Shown: piece by piece, positions 38,610 through 47,668 of the stretch
Position numbering within the stretch: position 1 is the first letter of the stretch
How the letters are laid out: each line of letters opens with the position of its first letter
Source: Plasticicumulans acidivorans
Lineage (GTDB): Bacteria; Pseudomonadota; Gammaproteobacteria; Competibacterales; Competibacteraceae
DNA: 64,000 bases
NCBI RefSeq assembly: GCF_003182095.1
Contig: NZ_QGTJ01000003.1
Coordinates: 62,001 to 126,000 of the forward strand
Reading direction: 5' to 3'
Translations under genes and position numbers: made by a program
Notes under the pieces: generated by a model
The model's input: the letters and a program-made list of their open reading frames with translations, nothing else
The model's database searches: none
What the model was told of the DNA's origin: nothing

Positions 38610-39407
38610 ATGGCAGATGGATTGAGCGGCTCGGTGGGCCTCGACGGTTTGAACCAGCCGGAGGACGTCAGCCTGGTGCAGCAACGTCTGAAAGACCGGG
38701 GCTTTGATGTCGGTGAGCCGAACGGGCGCTGCGATCAGCGCCTGCGCACCGCGATCATTACCTTCCAGTCCGGATTCATGCGCCGGCCGGACGGGCGTAT
38801 CGATCCCGGCGGCCGCAGCTGGCGACAGCTGAGCAGCGAGCCGGCGGCGATCGCGAGTGCCGGTGATTCATTGACGCGCCTCGTGCAGATTCCCGATCTG
38901 GCCTGGGTCAATCGCGACCTGCGTCCGGTCAACAACCATTTCATGAACACGAAGCTGGGCGTGCCCCGTGCTGACTATTCCACGCAATGCCAGCCGGTCA
39001 CCGATGCGCGCCTGGCCCGCAACCTGCTGACGGCCTCGGTCGGCCCGTTCCGCGTGCGCGGGCTGCAGCCGGCCGTCCTGAGCCTGCAGACGGTATGCGC
39101 CGAAATCCAGCGCATGCAGCCGGAGGTCTACAGCGTGCTGGGCACCGCCGGCATGCTGTGCTGTCGCTATGTGCGCGGCTCCAGCACCTCGATTTCCAAT
39201 CACTCCTGGGGCACGGCCGTCGATATAAAAATCAACAACGTCCTCGATGCGCGCGGCAATGGTCGCGTGCAGTATGGGCTGACTCTGATCGCGCCGATCT
39301 TCAACCAGTTCGGCTGGTACTGGGGCGCACAGTTTCGGACCGAGGACGGCATGCATTTCGAGGCCAGCCGCAGCCTGGTAGACACTTGGGCCGAGCAGCT
39401 GGGCTGA
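38610..39407 (+). CDS. Peptidoglycan-binding, M15-type peptidase domain protein
   Basis: A 265-residue protein without a signal peptide. An N-terminal PG_binding_1 domain (about 18-75: VSLVQQRLKDRGFDVGEPNG, RLRTAIITFQSGF) is followed by a zinc D-Ala-D-Ala carboxypeptidase/endopeptidase domain of the M15 type. The zinc motifs are SNHSWGTAVDI (His and Asp ligands of the SxHxxGxAxD pattern) and GMHFEA near the C terminus. The domain order resembles phage endolysins, but there are no phage genes around. Lack of a signal and a downstream exported protein 27 bases away fit a secreted antibacterial effector with its immunity protein; a stand-alone cell-wall enzyme is the alternative. Confidence 0.82.
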   Translation: MADGLSGSVGLDGLNQPEDVSLVQQRLKDRGFDVGEPNGRCDQRLRTAIITFQSGFMRRPDGRIDPGGRSWRQLSSEPAAIASAGDSLTRLVQIPDLAWVNRDLRPVNNHFMNTKLGVPRADYSTQCQPVTDARLARNLLTASVGPFRVRGLQPAVLSLQTVCAEIQRMQPEVYSVLGTAGMLCCRYVRGSSTSISNHSWGTAVDIKINNVLDARGNGRVQYGLTLIAPIFNQFGWYWGAQFRTEDGMHFEASRSLVDTWAEQLG

Positions 39408-39434
39408 ACCCACCCGCCAGAGCCTTTCGCCACC

Positions 39435-39908
39435 ATGTCCTCTCTATCTGAATGCCTCACCAAACGCCTGCCGGGCTGCGTCGCGGGCCTTGTGCTCGCC
39501 GCCACGGCTGCCGCCGGTCCTGCAGAACCGCCCTGCCACGCCGTCGGCCCGGCCGACTGGCAGCCTTTGTCGGTGCGCTGGGTCGGCGAGTGTCCGGATG
39601 GCCGCGCCGAGGGGCTGGGGGTGCTGCGCGGTCTGGCACAGGGCAAGGTCGTGCGCCTGTATTTCGGCCGCATGCAGGCCGGGCAGCCGCAGATCGGCGT
39701 CGTCGAACAGGCGGACGGCTACGTGGCCGGCCGCTTCGAACACGGCGTGCTGCTGCCCAGCGATGCGCGGGAGGACTACGTACTTGCCTTCACCACGGCG
39801 AGCGCGGCCGCGGAAGCCGCCAGCCAGCGCTTCAGCCAAGCCGGCAACGCCGCCTCGGCGCACTTCTACCACGCCAAGGCGCGCCGGCTGGCCGAGCAGA
39901 TGGACTGA
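39435..39908 (+). CDS. Small exported protein of unknown function
   Basis: A 157-residue protein with a signal peptide (CVAGLVLAATAAAGPAEP) and two Cys in the mature part (PPCHAVG, VGECPDG) that could form a disulfide. A MORN-like glycine/aromatic pattern follows (GRAEGLGVLRG, VVRLYFGRMQAGQPQIGVVE, DGYVAGRFEHG), then an Ala-rich helix. It follows the M15 gene by 27 bases in the same direction, likely one transcript. It could be a periplasmic immunity protein for that peptidase; this is inference only. Confidence 0.65.
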   Translation: MSSLSECLTKRLPGCVAGLVLAATAAAGPAEPPCHAVGPADWQPLSVRWVGECPDGRAEGLGVLRGLAQGKVVRLYFGRMQAGQPQIGVVEQADGYVAGRFEHGVLLPSDAREDYVLAFTTASAAAEAASQRFSQAGNAASAHFYHAKARRLAEQMD

Positions 39909-39929
39909 GCGGGCTCGCCCGCCCCGCCC

Positions 39930-41519
39930 TCACAGGCGTCCCAGCACCTGACCGAGCAGGATCTTGGTGATCATCGCCGCCGGGTAGACCAGCGCGTAGC
40001 CGAGCGCGACGCGGCTGTCGTGGTCGGTGCGGCTGTTGGCGAAGGCGAGCACCGCCGGCTGCGTCTGCGTGCCACCCATGACGCCGGCGAGCTGCGTGCC
40101 GCCCATGCCGAACAGCCGGCGCATGACGAAGTACAGCCCGGCGCCGACGGTGCTGGTGACGGCGATGCCGAGGAGCAGGATGTCGATCCAGGCACCGGAG
40201 GTAAAGGCGTGGCCGATCTCGCCGCCGGCCTTGCTGCCGGCCTGCGCCAGGAACACCAGCATGCCGAGCTCGGACAGCGCCTGCGCCGCGGTGTAGGGAA
40301 TGGTCGTCACCAGCGGGCCGATGCGGCCGATGTTGCCGAGGATCAGCCCGACCACCAGCGTGCCGGCGGCCGAGCCGATCGAGAACACCGTGCCCGGCAC
40401 CGGGAACGCCACGTGACCGAGCAGGATGCCGAGCACCATGCCCAGGCCAAGCGCGATCGGATTGATGTCGGACAGTCCGCGCGCCGAGTCGCCGAGGTAT
40501 TCGCTGACGGCGTGGATCTGCTCGCGCGGCGCGATCACGCGCAGGCGGTCGCCGAGCTGCAGCACGAAATGATCGGTCGCCAGCATGTCGACATCACCGC
40601 GACGCACACGCGAGATGGTCGCACCGAAACGCGGCAGCAGGCCGAGCTCGGTGATGGTGCGCCCGGCGAGCTTGCCGTTGGAAAGCGTGATGCGGCGGAA
40701 ATCGAGCTCGCTGCGGTCGATTTCCAGCGCGTGCGAAGAATGATGGCCGAGCTCGTGAGTGACCGATTCGACCTGATCGGCCGGACCGACGACGGTCACC
40801 AGATCGTTGCGTTCGAGGACTTCGGAAAGCGTCGCCGCGTGCACATGGCCTTCGCCGTCATGGCGCACGCGCGAAAAGCGGATCTGCGAGCCGTGACGTT
40901 TTTCGATCTCGCGGATGCTCGGCTGCGCGGTGGTTTCCACGCGCACCGTGCAGTTGACCAGCGGCGGTGGCGCGTCGGTGTCCTGCGCCCGGTGACGCAG
41001 CGCCAGCGTGGTCGCCACCAGCATGCCGATGACGCCGAAGATGTAGGTGACGGCATAACCGACCGTCGGCAGCGTGTTGTTGTGCGCCGCCTCGCGCGCC
41101 GCCGCCAGCGCCGGCGTATTGGTCAGCGCACCGGCGAAGCTGCCGGCGATGGTCGCGCTGTCGAGGCCGAGCAGACGGCCGACGACCACCGCGACCAGCG
41201 CGCCGAGCAGCACCACGAGCACCATCGCCACGATCGGGCCGAGCCCGCGGCGCAGCGAGGCGAAAAAGCTTGCGCCGGAAACCAGACCGACGCTGAAGGT
41301 GAACAGCGTCAGACCGAGCGTGCCCAGCGTTTCCGGCACCTGCAGCTTGAAGCCCTGTGCATTGGCATAGGCACTGATGCCGATCGCCACGAACAGCACT
41401 GCCGAGGCGCCGAGCGACACCCCGCTCAGGCGCACGCGGCCGAACAGCGATCCGATGCTGATAAGGATGAACAGCAGCAGGATTTCCTGCCCGGAGAGAA
41501 ACTGCAGAACACTGTCCAT
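39930..41519 (-). CDS. Aspartate:alanine exchanger family transporter (YidE/AspT-like)
   Basis: A 529-residue inner-membrane protein of the AAE family. The start at 41519 (MDSVLQFL) precedes the first membrane segment closely. N-terminal half: five or six segments including TFSVGLVSGASFFASLRRGL and the motif GALTNTPALAAA. The central soluble part holds two TrkA-C (RCK-C) domains (residues about 200-370: GRTITELGLLPRFGATISRV, DHFVLQLGDRLRVIAP). The C-terminal half repeats the membrane unit, with GVMGGTQTQPAVLAFA matching the first motif. Members exchange dicarboxylates or amino acids; substrate unknown. Divergent from the gamma-glutamyltransferase gene. Confidence 0.9.
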   Translation of the reverse strand: MDSVLQFLSGQEILLLFILISIGSLFGRVRLSGVSLGASAVLFVAIGISAYANAQGFKLQVPETLGTLGLTLFTFSVGLVSGASFFASLRRGLGPIVAMVLVVLLGALVAVVVGRLLGLDSATIAGSFAGALTNTPALAAAREAAHNNTLPTVGYAVTYIFGVIGMLVATTLALRHRAQDTDAPPPLVNCTVRVETTAQPSIREIEKRHGSQIRFSRVRHDGEGHVHAATLSEVLERNDLVTVVGPADQVESVTHELGHHSSHALEIDRSELDFRRITLSNGKLAGRTITELGLLPRFGATISRVRRGDVDMLATDHFVLQLGDRLRVIAPREQIHAVSEYLGDSARGLSDINPIALGLGMVLGILLGHVAFPVPGTVFSIGSAAGTLVVGLILGNIGRIGPLVTTIPYTAAQALSELGMLVFLAQAGSKAGGEIGHAFTSGAWIDILLLGIAVTSTVGAGLYFVMRRLFGMGGTQLAGVMGGTQTQPAVLAFANSRTDHDSRVALGYALVYPAAMITKILLGQVLGRL

Positions 41520-41841
41520 GGATGAGCGGGTCCTCGCTTGATGTGGCGACAGTAACCGGCGCGGTACGGGCGGATTTGTTGCTGTTGTTCCGCCCACCGG
41601 GCGCACCTGCCAAGCAGGGTGTACAGCCTGCACACGGACGCCGGTCGACCGCAGCGTATCGCCTTGCATCGGCTTTGGTGAACCGTCGTGCAGCGGCTGG
41701 CAAAAACCGTGGACGCCACGGACAGGCCGGCCGCCGCACGCCGCCACCGGCGGCGAACTACAGTGCCCGAAAGACCGCTACGCAAACCTCAGGCGCAGCA
41801 CCACCGCCCGCCGCCGCGGGCAGCAGCCAGGAAGCGCACCG
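41520..41841. other. 322-bp divergent region, AAE transporter / gamma-glutamyltransferase
   Basis: No gene seen. An imperfect dyad GTGTACAGCCTGCACAC at 41619-41635 could be an operator. Otherwise the stretch is GC-rich without a clear promoter. Confidence 0.35.
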
Positions 41842-43431
41842 ATGCTCAACACCCCCCGCAGTTACCGCGGCATGGTCACCGCCCCGCACCACCTCGCCGC
41901 GCAGGCCGGACTGGCGGTGCTGCGCGACGGCGGCAACGCGGTCGAAGCCGCCGTCGCCACCGCCGCCGCGCTCGCCGTGGTCTACCCGCACATGACCGGG
42001 CTCGGCGGCGACGGCTTCTGGCTGATCGCCGAACCCGGCCAGCCGCCACTGGCGATCGATGCCTGCGGCCGCAGCGGCGCGGCGGTGACGCCGGCGCTCT
42101 ATGCCGGGCGCGGTCTCGACGCCGTGCCCTGGCGCGGCCCGCTGGCGGCGATCACCGTCGCCGGCACCGTCTCCGGCTGGGATGCCGCGCTGCGCGCCGC
42201 CGCGCCCTGGGGCCCGCCGCTGCCGCTGGTGCGCCTGCTCGAAGAGGCGATCTTCCACGCTGAGCACGGCATCGCCGTCAGTGCCAGTCAGGCCGAACTG
42301 AGCGCCGGAAAATTCGCCGAGCTGGCGCCGCAGCCGGGATTCGCCGCGCATTACCTGCCGGACGGTGCCGCGCCGCACTGCGGCCAGCGGCTGACGCAGC
42401 CGGCGCTGGCCGCCACGCTGCGCCGGCTGGCCGAGGCCGGCCTCGATGACTTCTATCGCGGCGCGCTGGCCCGCGACATCGCCGCCGACCTCGCCGCCGC
42501 CGGCTCGCCGCTGCGCCTCGACGACCTCAACGCCCAGCAGGCCCTGCTGACGCAGCCGCTCAGCGTCGAGCTGCCGGAAGCCACGCTCTACAACCTGCCG
42601 CCGCCGACGCAGGGGCTGGCCTCGCTGCTGATCCTGGCGCTGTTCCGCCGCCTCGGCGTCAGCGAGGCCGAAGGCTTTGCCCACGTGCACGGCCTGGTCG
42701 AAGCCACCAAGCAGGCCTTTCGGGTACGCGATCGCGCGGTCTGCGATCCGCAGCACCTGCCGGGCGAGCCGGCGACCTGGCTGCACGCTGACGTCCTCGA
42801 AAGCCTCGCCGCCGACATCGACCCGGCGCGGGCGCTGCCGTGGCCGGCGCCGCCGGGCGGCGGCGACACCGTCTGGCTCGGCGCCATCGACGCCGCCGGG
42901 CGCGCGGTGAGCTTCATCCAGAGCGTGTTCTTCGAGTTCGGCTCCGGCGTGGTGCTGCCGCAGAGCGGCCTGTGCTGGCAGAACCGCGGCGCCAGCCTGT
43001 CGCTCGCGCCCGGCGCACTGAACCCGCTGGCCCCCGGCCGCAAGCCCTTCCACACCCTCAATCCGGCGCTCGCCCGCTTCCGCGACGGCCGCCTGATGAG
43101 CTACGGCACGATGGGCGGCGAAGGCCAGCCGCAGACGCAGGCGGCGGTGTTCAGCCGCTACGCGCTGTTCGGCCAGCCGCTGCAGCAGGCAGTGAGCGCA
43201 CCGCGCTGGCTGCTCGGGCGCACCTGGGGCGAGGCCAGCGTGACGCTGAAGCTCGAAGACCGCTTCGCGCCGGAACTCGTCAGCGCGCTGCGCGCCGCCG
43301 GCCATGCGCTGGAAATCCTCCCCGCCTTCACCAGCACCATGGGCCATGCCGGTGCGCTGGTGCGTCACGCCGACGGCCTGCTCGAAGGCGCCAGCGATCC
43401 GCGCAGCGACGGGGTGGTCGCCGCCTGGTAG
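41842..43431 (+). CDS. Gamma-glutamyltransferase family protein
   Basis: A 529-residue Ntn-hydrolase of the gamma-glutamyltransferase family, matching family length. Large-subunit features: MVTAPHHLAAQAGLAVLRDG, GGNAVEAAVATAAALAVVYP, TGLGGDGFWLI. The autoprocessing site is at GGGDTVWLGAID, where Thr343 would become the new N-terminal nucleophile of the small subunit. Small subunit: NPLAPGRKPFHTLNPALA and YGTMGGEGQPQ. No signal peptide is visible, unlike classical periplasmic GGT, so it may be a cytoplasmic acylase-type member. It could supply gamma-glutamyl or cephalosporin-acylase-like hydrolysis. Monocistronic. Confidence 0.87.
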   Translation: MLNTPRSYRGMVTAPHHLAAQAGLAVLRDGGNAVEAAVATAAALAVVYPHMTGLGGDGFWLIAEPGQPPLAIDACGRSGAAVTPALYAGRGLDAVPWRGPLAAITVAGTVSGWDAALRAAAPWGPPLPLVRLLEEAIFHAEHGIAVSASQAELSAGKFAELAPQPGFAAHYLPDGAAPHCGQRLTQPALAATLRRLAEAGLDDFYRGALARDIAADLAAAGSPLRLDDLNAQQALLTQPLSVELPEATLYNLPPPTQGLASLLILALFRRLGVSEAEGFAHVHGLVEATKQAFRVRDRAVCDPQHLPGEPATWLHADVLESLAADIDPARALPWPAPPGGGDTVWLGAIDAAGRAVSFIQSVFFEFGSGVVLPQSGLCWQNRGASLSLAPGALNPLAPGRKPFHTLNPALARFRDGRLMSYGTMGGEGQPQTQAAVFSRYALFGQPLQQAVSAPRWLLGRTWGEASVTLKLEDRFAPELVSALRAAGHALEILPAFTSTMGHAGALVRHADGLLEGASDPRSDGVVAAW

Positions 43432-43454
43432 TCGCCCGGTATTTTGCAAAGAAA

Positions 43455-43485
43455 CTTTTGTGCAAAAGATTTTTTGCGCTATAGA
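43455..43485 (+). promoter_or_regulatory. Promoter and operator of the ATPase pair
   Basis: TTGTGC (43458-43463), 16 bases, TATAGA (43480-43485) form a promoter in an AT-rich patch. The perfect inverted repeat CTTTTG-TG-CAAAAG (43455-43468) overlaps the -35. More TTTGCA/TGCAAA-like half sites lie at 43443-43450 and 43489-43493. The clustering suggests control by a dedicated repressor not encoded nearby. Confidence 0.5.
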
Positions 43486-43529
43486 TTCTTTGCATTCACT
43501 CGCCGGGCGCGCTGCGCGCAGGGACACGC

Positions 43530-44762
43530 ATGGACAACATCGCCGGACCGCCCGTCGAGGGTGACAACTTCTTCGGCCGCGAAACCGAGCTCGCCCGTTT
43601 TCTCGACACGCTGCAGCAGCACGACATCCTGCTGCTCGGTCCGCGGCGCATCGGCAAGACCTCGTTCGGCCGCGCCCTGATGAAGAACGCCGCCGCACAG
43701 GGCTGGCAGGTGGTCGAGGTCAACGTCGCCAGCTGTGACAGCGAGGCCGGCTTTGTCAGCAAGCTGGCCAAGGCCTTTGAGGATGCGGCGACATCCCGAC
43801 CGCGACAATTCCTCGATCAAACCCGCAAGGCGCTCAGCAAGCTGCTGCAACGCATCGAGGGCATCGAAGCCGCCGTGCCCGGCGTCGCCAAAGCGAGCGT
43901 GCGCATCGGTGCAGGCAAGGCCGAAGACTGGACTGCCACCGCCTCGGCGCTGCTGCAGCTGATGGCGGCGCAGCAGCAGCGCTGGCTGCTCTACGTCGAC
44001 GAGCTGCCGATCTTTCTCTACACGCTGATCAACAACGACCCGCAGCAGGGCGTGGCGCGGGTGCGCCGCTTCCTCGACTGGTTTCGCAACGACGTGCGCG
44101 CCCTCGCCGCCTGCGCACAGATGCGCTGGCTGATCAGCGGCTCGGTCGGCCTCGATACGCTGGTGCAGCGGCACGGCATGGCCGACACCATCAACACGCT
44201 CAAGCTCGAACGCCTCGAACCGTTCAGCGAGGCTGTCGCCGTCGACATGCTGCAGGCGCTCGCCGGGCACTACGCCATCACCCTCGATGCCGCCACCGCC
44301 CGCGCGCTGGTCAGCGCCGTGCAGTGGCCGCAGCCGTATTACCTGCAGCGCGTCTTCAACACCTTGCGCCGGCTGCTCAGCGAACGCGGCCTGCCGCCCG
44401 CCGAGCTGATCGAGGCAGCCGTCGATGCCCTGCTGCAACCCGGTGAGGACAACGACTTCCACCACTGGGAACAGCGTCTGCACCAGCAGCTCGATACCAC
44501 CGACACCGAGCTGGCACTCGCGCTGCTCGGCGCCGCCGCCCAGACGGCCGCGGGCGCGCGTGCCGAAACCACCCTGCTGCCGCTGCTGCAGACGCGCCTG
44601 CCCGAGCTGAGCAATGACGCCGCCCGGCACAAGTTCATCACGCTGCGCGACATCCTGCTGCGCGATGCCTACTGGTATGCCGATGAAAGCAGCGGCACGC
44701 GCCGCTACCGTTTTTGCCTGGAGCCACTGCGCCGCTGGTGGCTGCGCCGGAACAGCTTATGA
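43530..44762 (+). CDS. AAA/STAND-type ATPase (small partner)
   Basis: A 410-residue cytoplasmic P-loop ATPase of the archaeal/bacterial ATPase (Orc-like STAND) type. An N-terminal FFGRETELARFL box precedes Walker A GPRRIGKTS (37-45). Walker B is RWLLYVDELP with Asp157 and Glu158. A sensor-like Ser sits in MRWLISGSVGLD. A C-terminal winged-helix-like region follows (DTELALALLGAAAQTA, FITLRDILLRDAYW). No nuclease or TIR domain is visible. The stop overlaps the start of the large ATPase (ATGA), so the two are made together. The function is unknown; similar two-ATPase units appear in signalling and defence loci. Confidence 0.8.
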   Translation: MDNIAGPPVEGDNFFGRETELARFLDTLQQHDILLLGPRRIGKTSFGRALMKNAAAQGWQVVEVNVASCDSEAGFVSKLAKAFEDAATSRPRQFLDQTRKALSKLLQRIEGIEAAVPGVAKASVRIGAGKAEDWTATASALLQLMAAQQQRWLLYVDELPIFLYTLINNDPQQGVARVRRFLDWFRNDVRALAACAQMRWLISGSVGLDTLVQRHGMADTINTLKLERLEPFSEAVAVDMLQALAGHYAITLDAATARALVSAVQWPQPYYLQRVFNTLRRLLSERGLPPAELIEAAVDALLQPGEDNDFHHWEQRLHQQLDTTDTELALALLGAAAQTAAGARAETTLLPLLQTRLPELSNDAARHKFITLRDILLRDAYWYADESSGTRRYRFCLEPLRRWWLRRNSL

Positions 44763-47668
44763 ACGAACCCACCGAGTTGCGCTTCTACAACCCCGGCTGG
44801 CTCAGCGACGAGGCGCTGATCGCCAGCTTCACCGCCCGTCAGGCGCTGTTCGAATTCCTGCGCGACGAGCTACGCCGCGCGCCGCGGCAGGGCACCGTGC
44901 AGCACTACCTGCTGGTCGGCGTGCGCGGCGCCGGCAAGACCACGCTGCTGCAGCGCCTCGCCGTGGCGATCCGTCAGGACACCGACCTCGCCGACCACCT
45001 GCTCGGGCTGTCCTTCCCCGAGGAGCTGTATGCGATCAAGGGCCTTGCCGATTTCTGGTGGGCCGCCTGCGAAGCGCTGGTCGATGCCCTCGAACGCCGC
45101 GGCCGGCGCGCCGAGGCCGACGCGCTCGATGCGCAGATCGAAGGCCGGCGCGCGCAGCAGCGCACGGCCGGGCTGCACGATGACAGCGGCCTGCGCCTGC
45201 TCAAGCAGGTCTGCGACACGCTGCAGCTACGGCCGGTGCTGCTGCTCGACAACCTCGATCAGCTGCTGGAGCGCCTCGCCAAAAGCGGCCGCAAGAAAGA
45301 CCTGCTGACGCCGGCCTACTGGGCGCTGCGCGAAGCACTGTCGAGTGCCGATGCGCCGCTGCTGATCGGCGCTTCGGTGCGCCTGAGCGAGCCGTTCACC
45401 GACTACGACAAGGCGTTCTACGACTTCTTCGTGCCGCAGCGCCTGGACAGGCTCAGCCTCGATGAAGTGCAGGCGGTGTTCGACCGCCTCGCCGAAGGCC
45501 ACGGCGGTGCGGCGCTGCGCGAGCGCATCCGCGCCCGCCCCGGCCGCGTGCGCGCGCTCTACGAGCTGACCGGCGGCAACCCGCGCGCGCTCGGCCTGCT
45601 GTTCGAGCTGCTGCGCCAGGGCACGCACGCCCGCGCCGTCGACGACTTCGAGCGGCTGATGGACCAGACCACGCCCTACTACAAGGCGCGCTTCGAGGAG
45701 CTGCCGGAACAGGCGCAGCTGGTGATGCACGCCCTCGCCACCGCCCGCCGCGACCGCAGCGCGCTGGACTTCGGTCACACCGCCGCGGCACTCGCCGAGC
45801 ACTGCGGGCTGGACACCCGCACCGTCTCCGCCCAGCTCGACGTGCTGATCAACGCCGGCCTCGTCGAGAAAGACAGCCCTGCCAGCGGCCGCATGCGCTA
45901 CCGCATCGCCGAGCAGCTGTTCCGCCTGTGGCTGCAGATGCGCGGCAGCCGGCGCATCCGCCAGCAGGTGATCACGCTGACCGAGTTCATCGAAGCGCTG
46001 TACGACAGCGAGGAACGCGAAGCCCTGCTGCGCAGCACCTATGACCGGCTCACTGCCAGCCACGACAGCCGCGCCAAGCTGCAATGGGCCCTCGGCGAGC
46101 TGCAGCCCAGCGTCGCCGATCGCCGCTGCCTGCAGAGCTACGCCACCGACACCCTGCTCGCCAGTGCCGAACACCGCACGCGGTTCGACGCCATCCTCGC
46201 CCCCGGCGACCTGCCGGTCGAACTCGAATGGCTGGCACAGGCCCGCCAGCAGTTGCTCGCGGCCCTGCCGCGCCTGCAATCACTCAGCTTCAGCGAACAG
46301 CACCTCGAAGCCCTGCTCGGCGCGCTGACACTGGATGAGGACAGCAAACGCACCCACGTCGCCCGCCTGCTCGACCCCGCCACCGCCGCTGAAGAACTCA
46401 CCCGCCTCAAGCTACAGCTCGGAGACGAAAGCCAGTTACTGCGGGACTTCGGCCTCAGTGACAGTGACATCTGCTTTCTGCACCACGAACGCAGCTGCGG
46501 CCGCCTGCTGCTGGAGAGCCTGAGCCCCGACGACCGCGAGCTGCGCGACGATGCACAGCGGCGCGAACTGGCGTGGACCCTGCTCGGAGCGGGTGGCATC
46601 CCCATCGCCACAGCGGCACAGGCCGAAGCCTGGCTGGCCTGGAGCAAAGAGCAGTTCGCCGATGCCAGCAGCGAGGAATGGGCGGCCTTCGCAGACAGGC
46701 TGCGAAAGGCCGGACAAACCGCTGCGGCGCAAGCGGCGGTTGACACAGCGCTGGTGCGCGGGGAATCGGCAGAGGCCTGGTTCCAGCAAGCCGCGTTGTT
46801 GCATGACGCCGATCCCGCCGCTGCGGAGGTCGCTTTCCGCAAAGCCATCAACCTCGATCCTCAAGATGCCTGGCCCTGGCATAACCTCGGCTTCCTGCTC
46901 GCCGCTCGCCTGCAGCGCTACGACGAGGCCGAAGCCGCTTATCGCAAAGCCATCGACCTCGATCCTCGATCTGCCTGGCCGTGGGTTAGCCTCGGCATCC
47001 TGCTCGCGGATCACCTGCAACGCTACGACGAAGCCGAAGCCGCTTATCGCAAAGCCATCGACCTCAATCCTCGATCTGCCTGGCCGTGGAAGGATCTCGG
47101 TCTCCTGCTCTCCGACCACCTGCAGCGCTACGACGAAGCCGAAGCCGCTTATCGCAAAGCCATCGACCTCGACCCCCAAGATGCCTGGCCGTGGAATAAC
47201 CTTGGCAACCTGCTCGCCGCTCGCCTGCAGCGCTACGACGAAGCCGAAACCGCTTTTCGCAAAGCGGCTGAGCTTTCCCCCGAGAGTCGTAACGTCCGCG
47301 CAGCGCTGCTCTGTCTGCAGGCCCGGAATGCGCTCAGCGCGGGCGATGAGTGCGCGGCACGTCAGCATCTGGGCGCCCTGCTCGCCGACGTGCCCGATGT
47401 GGAAGCCTATTTAGCCAGTCCGCTCTTCGTCGAAATCCTTACCGGCCACGCGCTGCACAGTGGTCGCGGGCCGCAGCTGCTGGCGCTGCTGCGCGAGCTG
47501 GGCTTCGAGCGCTATGCCGCGCCGTTGCTGCTGGCGCTGGCGGCGGCGGTCACTGACAACGCGGCGGGGCTGGAGAAGGTGGAGCCGGAGTTGCGCTCGG
47601 CGGCGCAGACTTTATTCGAGCGGCTGCAGGCCGTGCGACCGGCGGATCAGCCGGAGGGCGGAGCATGA
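44759..47668 (+). CDS. Large STAND-like ATPase with TPR repeats
   Basis: A 969-residue protein starting at the ATG at 44759 (MNEPTEL), which overlaps the previous stop; the longer frame upstream lies inside that gene. P-loop GVRGAGKTT at 54-62, Walker B VLLLDNLDQLL near 160-170, then the GASVRLSEPF sensor region and a winged-helix domain (EHCGLDTRTVSAQLDVLINA). The middle 450-690 is helical and of unknown fold. Residues about 690-830 are TPRs, four of them nearly identical 35-residue units (QRYDEAEAAYRKAIDLDP). A helical C terminus follows. The architecture NTPase + winged helix + TPR sensor is that of STAND switch proteins, including known antiphage sensors; no effector domain is recognised here. 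Confidence 0.8.
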   Translation: MNEPTELRFYNPGWLSDEALIASFTARQALFEFLRDELRRAPRQGTVQHYLLVGVRGAGKTTLLQRLAVAIRQDTDLADHLLGLSFPEELYAIKGLADFWWAACEALVDALERRGRRAEADALDAQIEGRRAQQRTAGLHDDSGLRLLKQVCDTLQLRPVLLLDNLDQLLERLAKSGRKKDLLTPAYWALREALSSADAPLLIGASVRLSEPFTDYDKAFYDFFVPQRLDRLSLDEVQAVFDRLAEGHGGAALRERIRARPGRVRALYELTGGNPRALGLLFELLRQGTHARAVDDFERLMDQTTPYYKARFEELPEQAQLVMHALATARRDRSALDFGHTAAALAEHCGLDTRTVSAQLDVLINAGLVEKDSPASGRMRYRIAEQLFRLWLQMRGSRRIRQQVITLTEFIEALYDSEEREALLRSTYDRLTASHDSRAKLQWALGELQPSVADRRCLQSYATDTLLASAEHRTRFDAILAPGDLPVELEWLAQARQQLLAALPRLQSLSFSEQHLEALLGALTLDEDSKRTHVARLLDPATAAEELTRLKLQLGDESQLLRDFGLSDSDICFLHHERSCGRLLLESLSPDDRELRDDAQRRELAWTLLGAGGIPIATAAQAEAWLAWSKEQFADASSEEWAAFADRLRKAGQTAAAQAAVDTALVRGESAEAWFQQAALLHDADPAAAEVAFRKAINLDPQDAWPWHNLGFLLAARLQRYDEAEAAYRKAIDLDPRSAWPWVSLGILLADHLQRYDEAEAAYRKAIDLNPRSAWPWKDLGLLLSDHLQRYDEAEAAYRKAIDLDPQDAWPWNNLGNLLAARLQRYDEAETAFRKAAELSPESRNVRAALLCLQARNALSAGDECAARQHLGALLADVPDVEAYLASPLFVEILTGHALHSGRGPQLLALLRELGFERYAAPLLLALAAAVTDNAAGLEKVEPELRSAAQTLFERLQAVRPADQPEGGA
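46831..47266 (+). repeat. Four 105-bp tandem repeats in the STAND-like gene
   Basis: Units start at 46831, 46936, 47041 and 47146, exactly 105 bases apart, with a fifth start at 47251. Blocks such as CTACGACGAAGCCGAAGCCG and GCTTATCGCAAAGCCATCGA are almost unchanged between units. Each encodes one 35-residue TPR. Synonymous sites are conserved too, which indicates recent amplification or gene conversion. Confidence 0.9.

Noticed and set aside
46831-47266. Regular 105-bp repeats considered as a CRISPR array or satellite
   Set aside because: The repeats are head-to-tail with no unique spacers and stay in frame, encoding TPR units.
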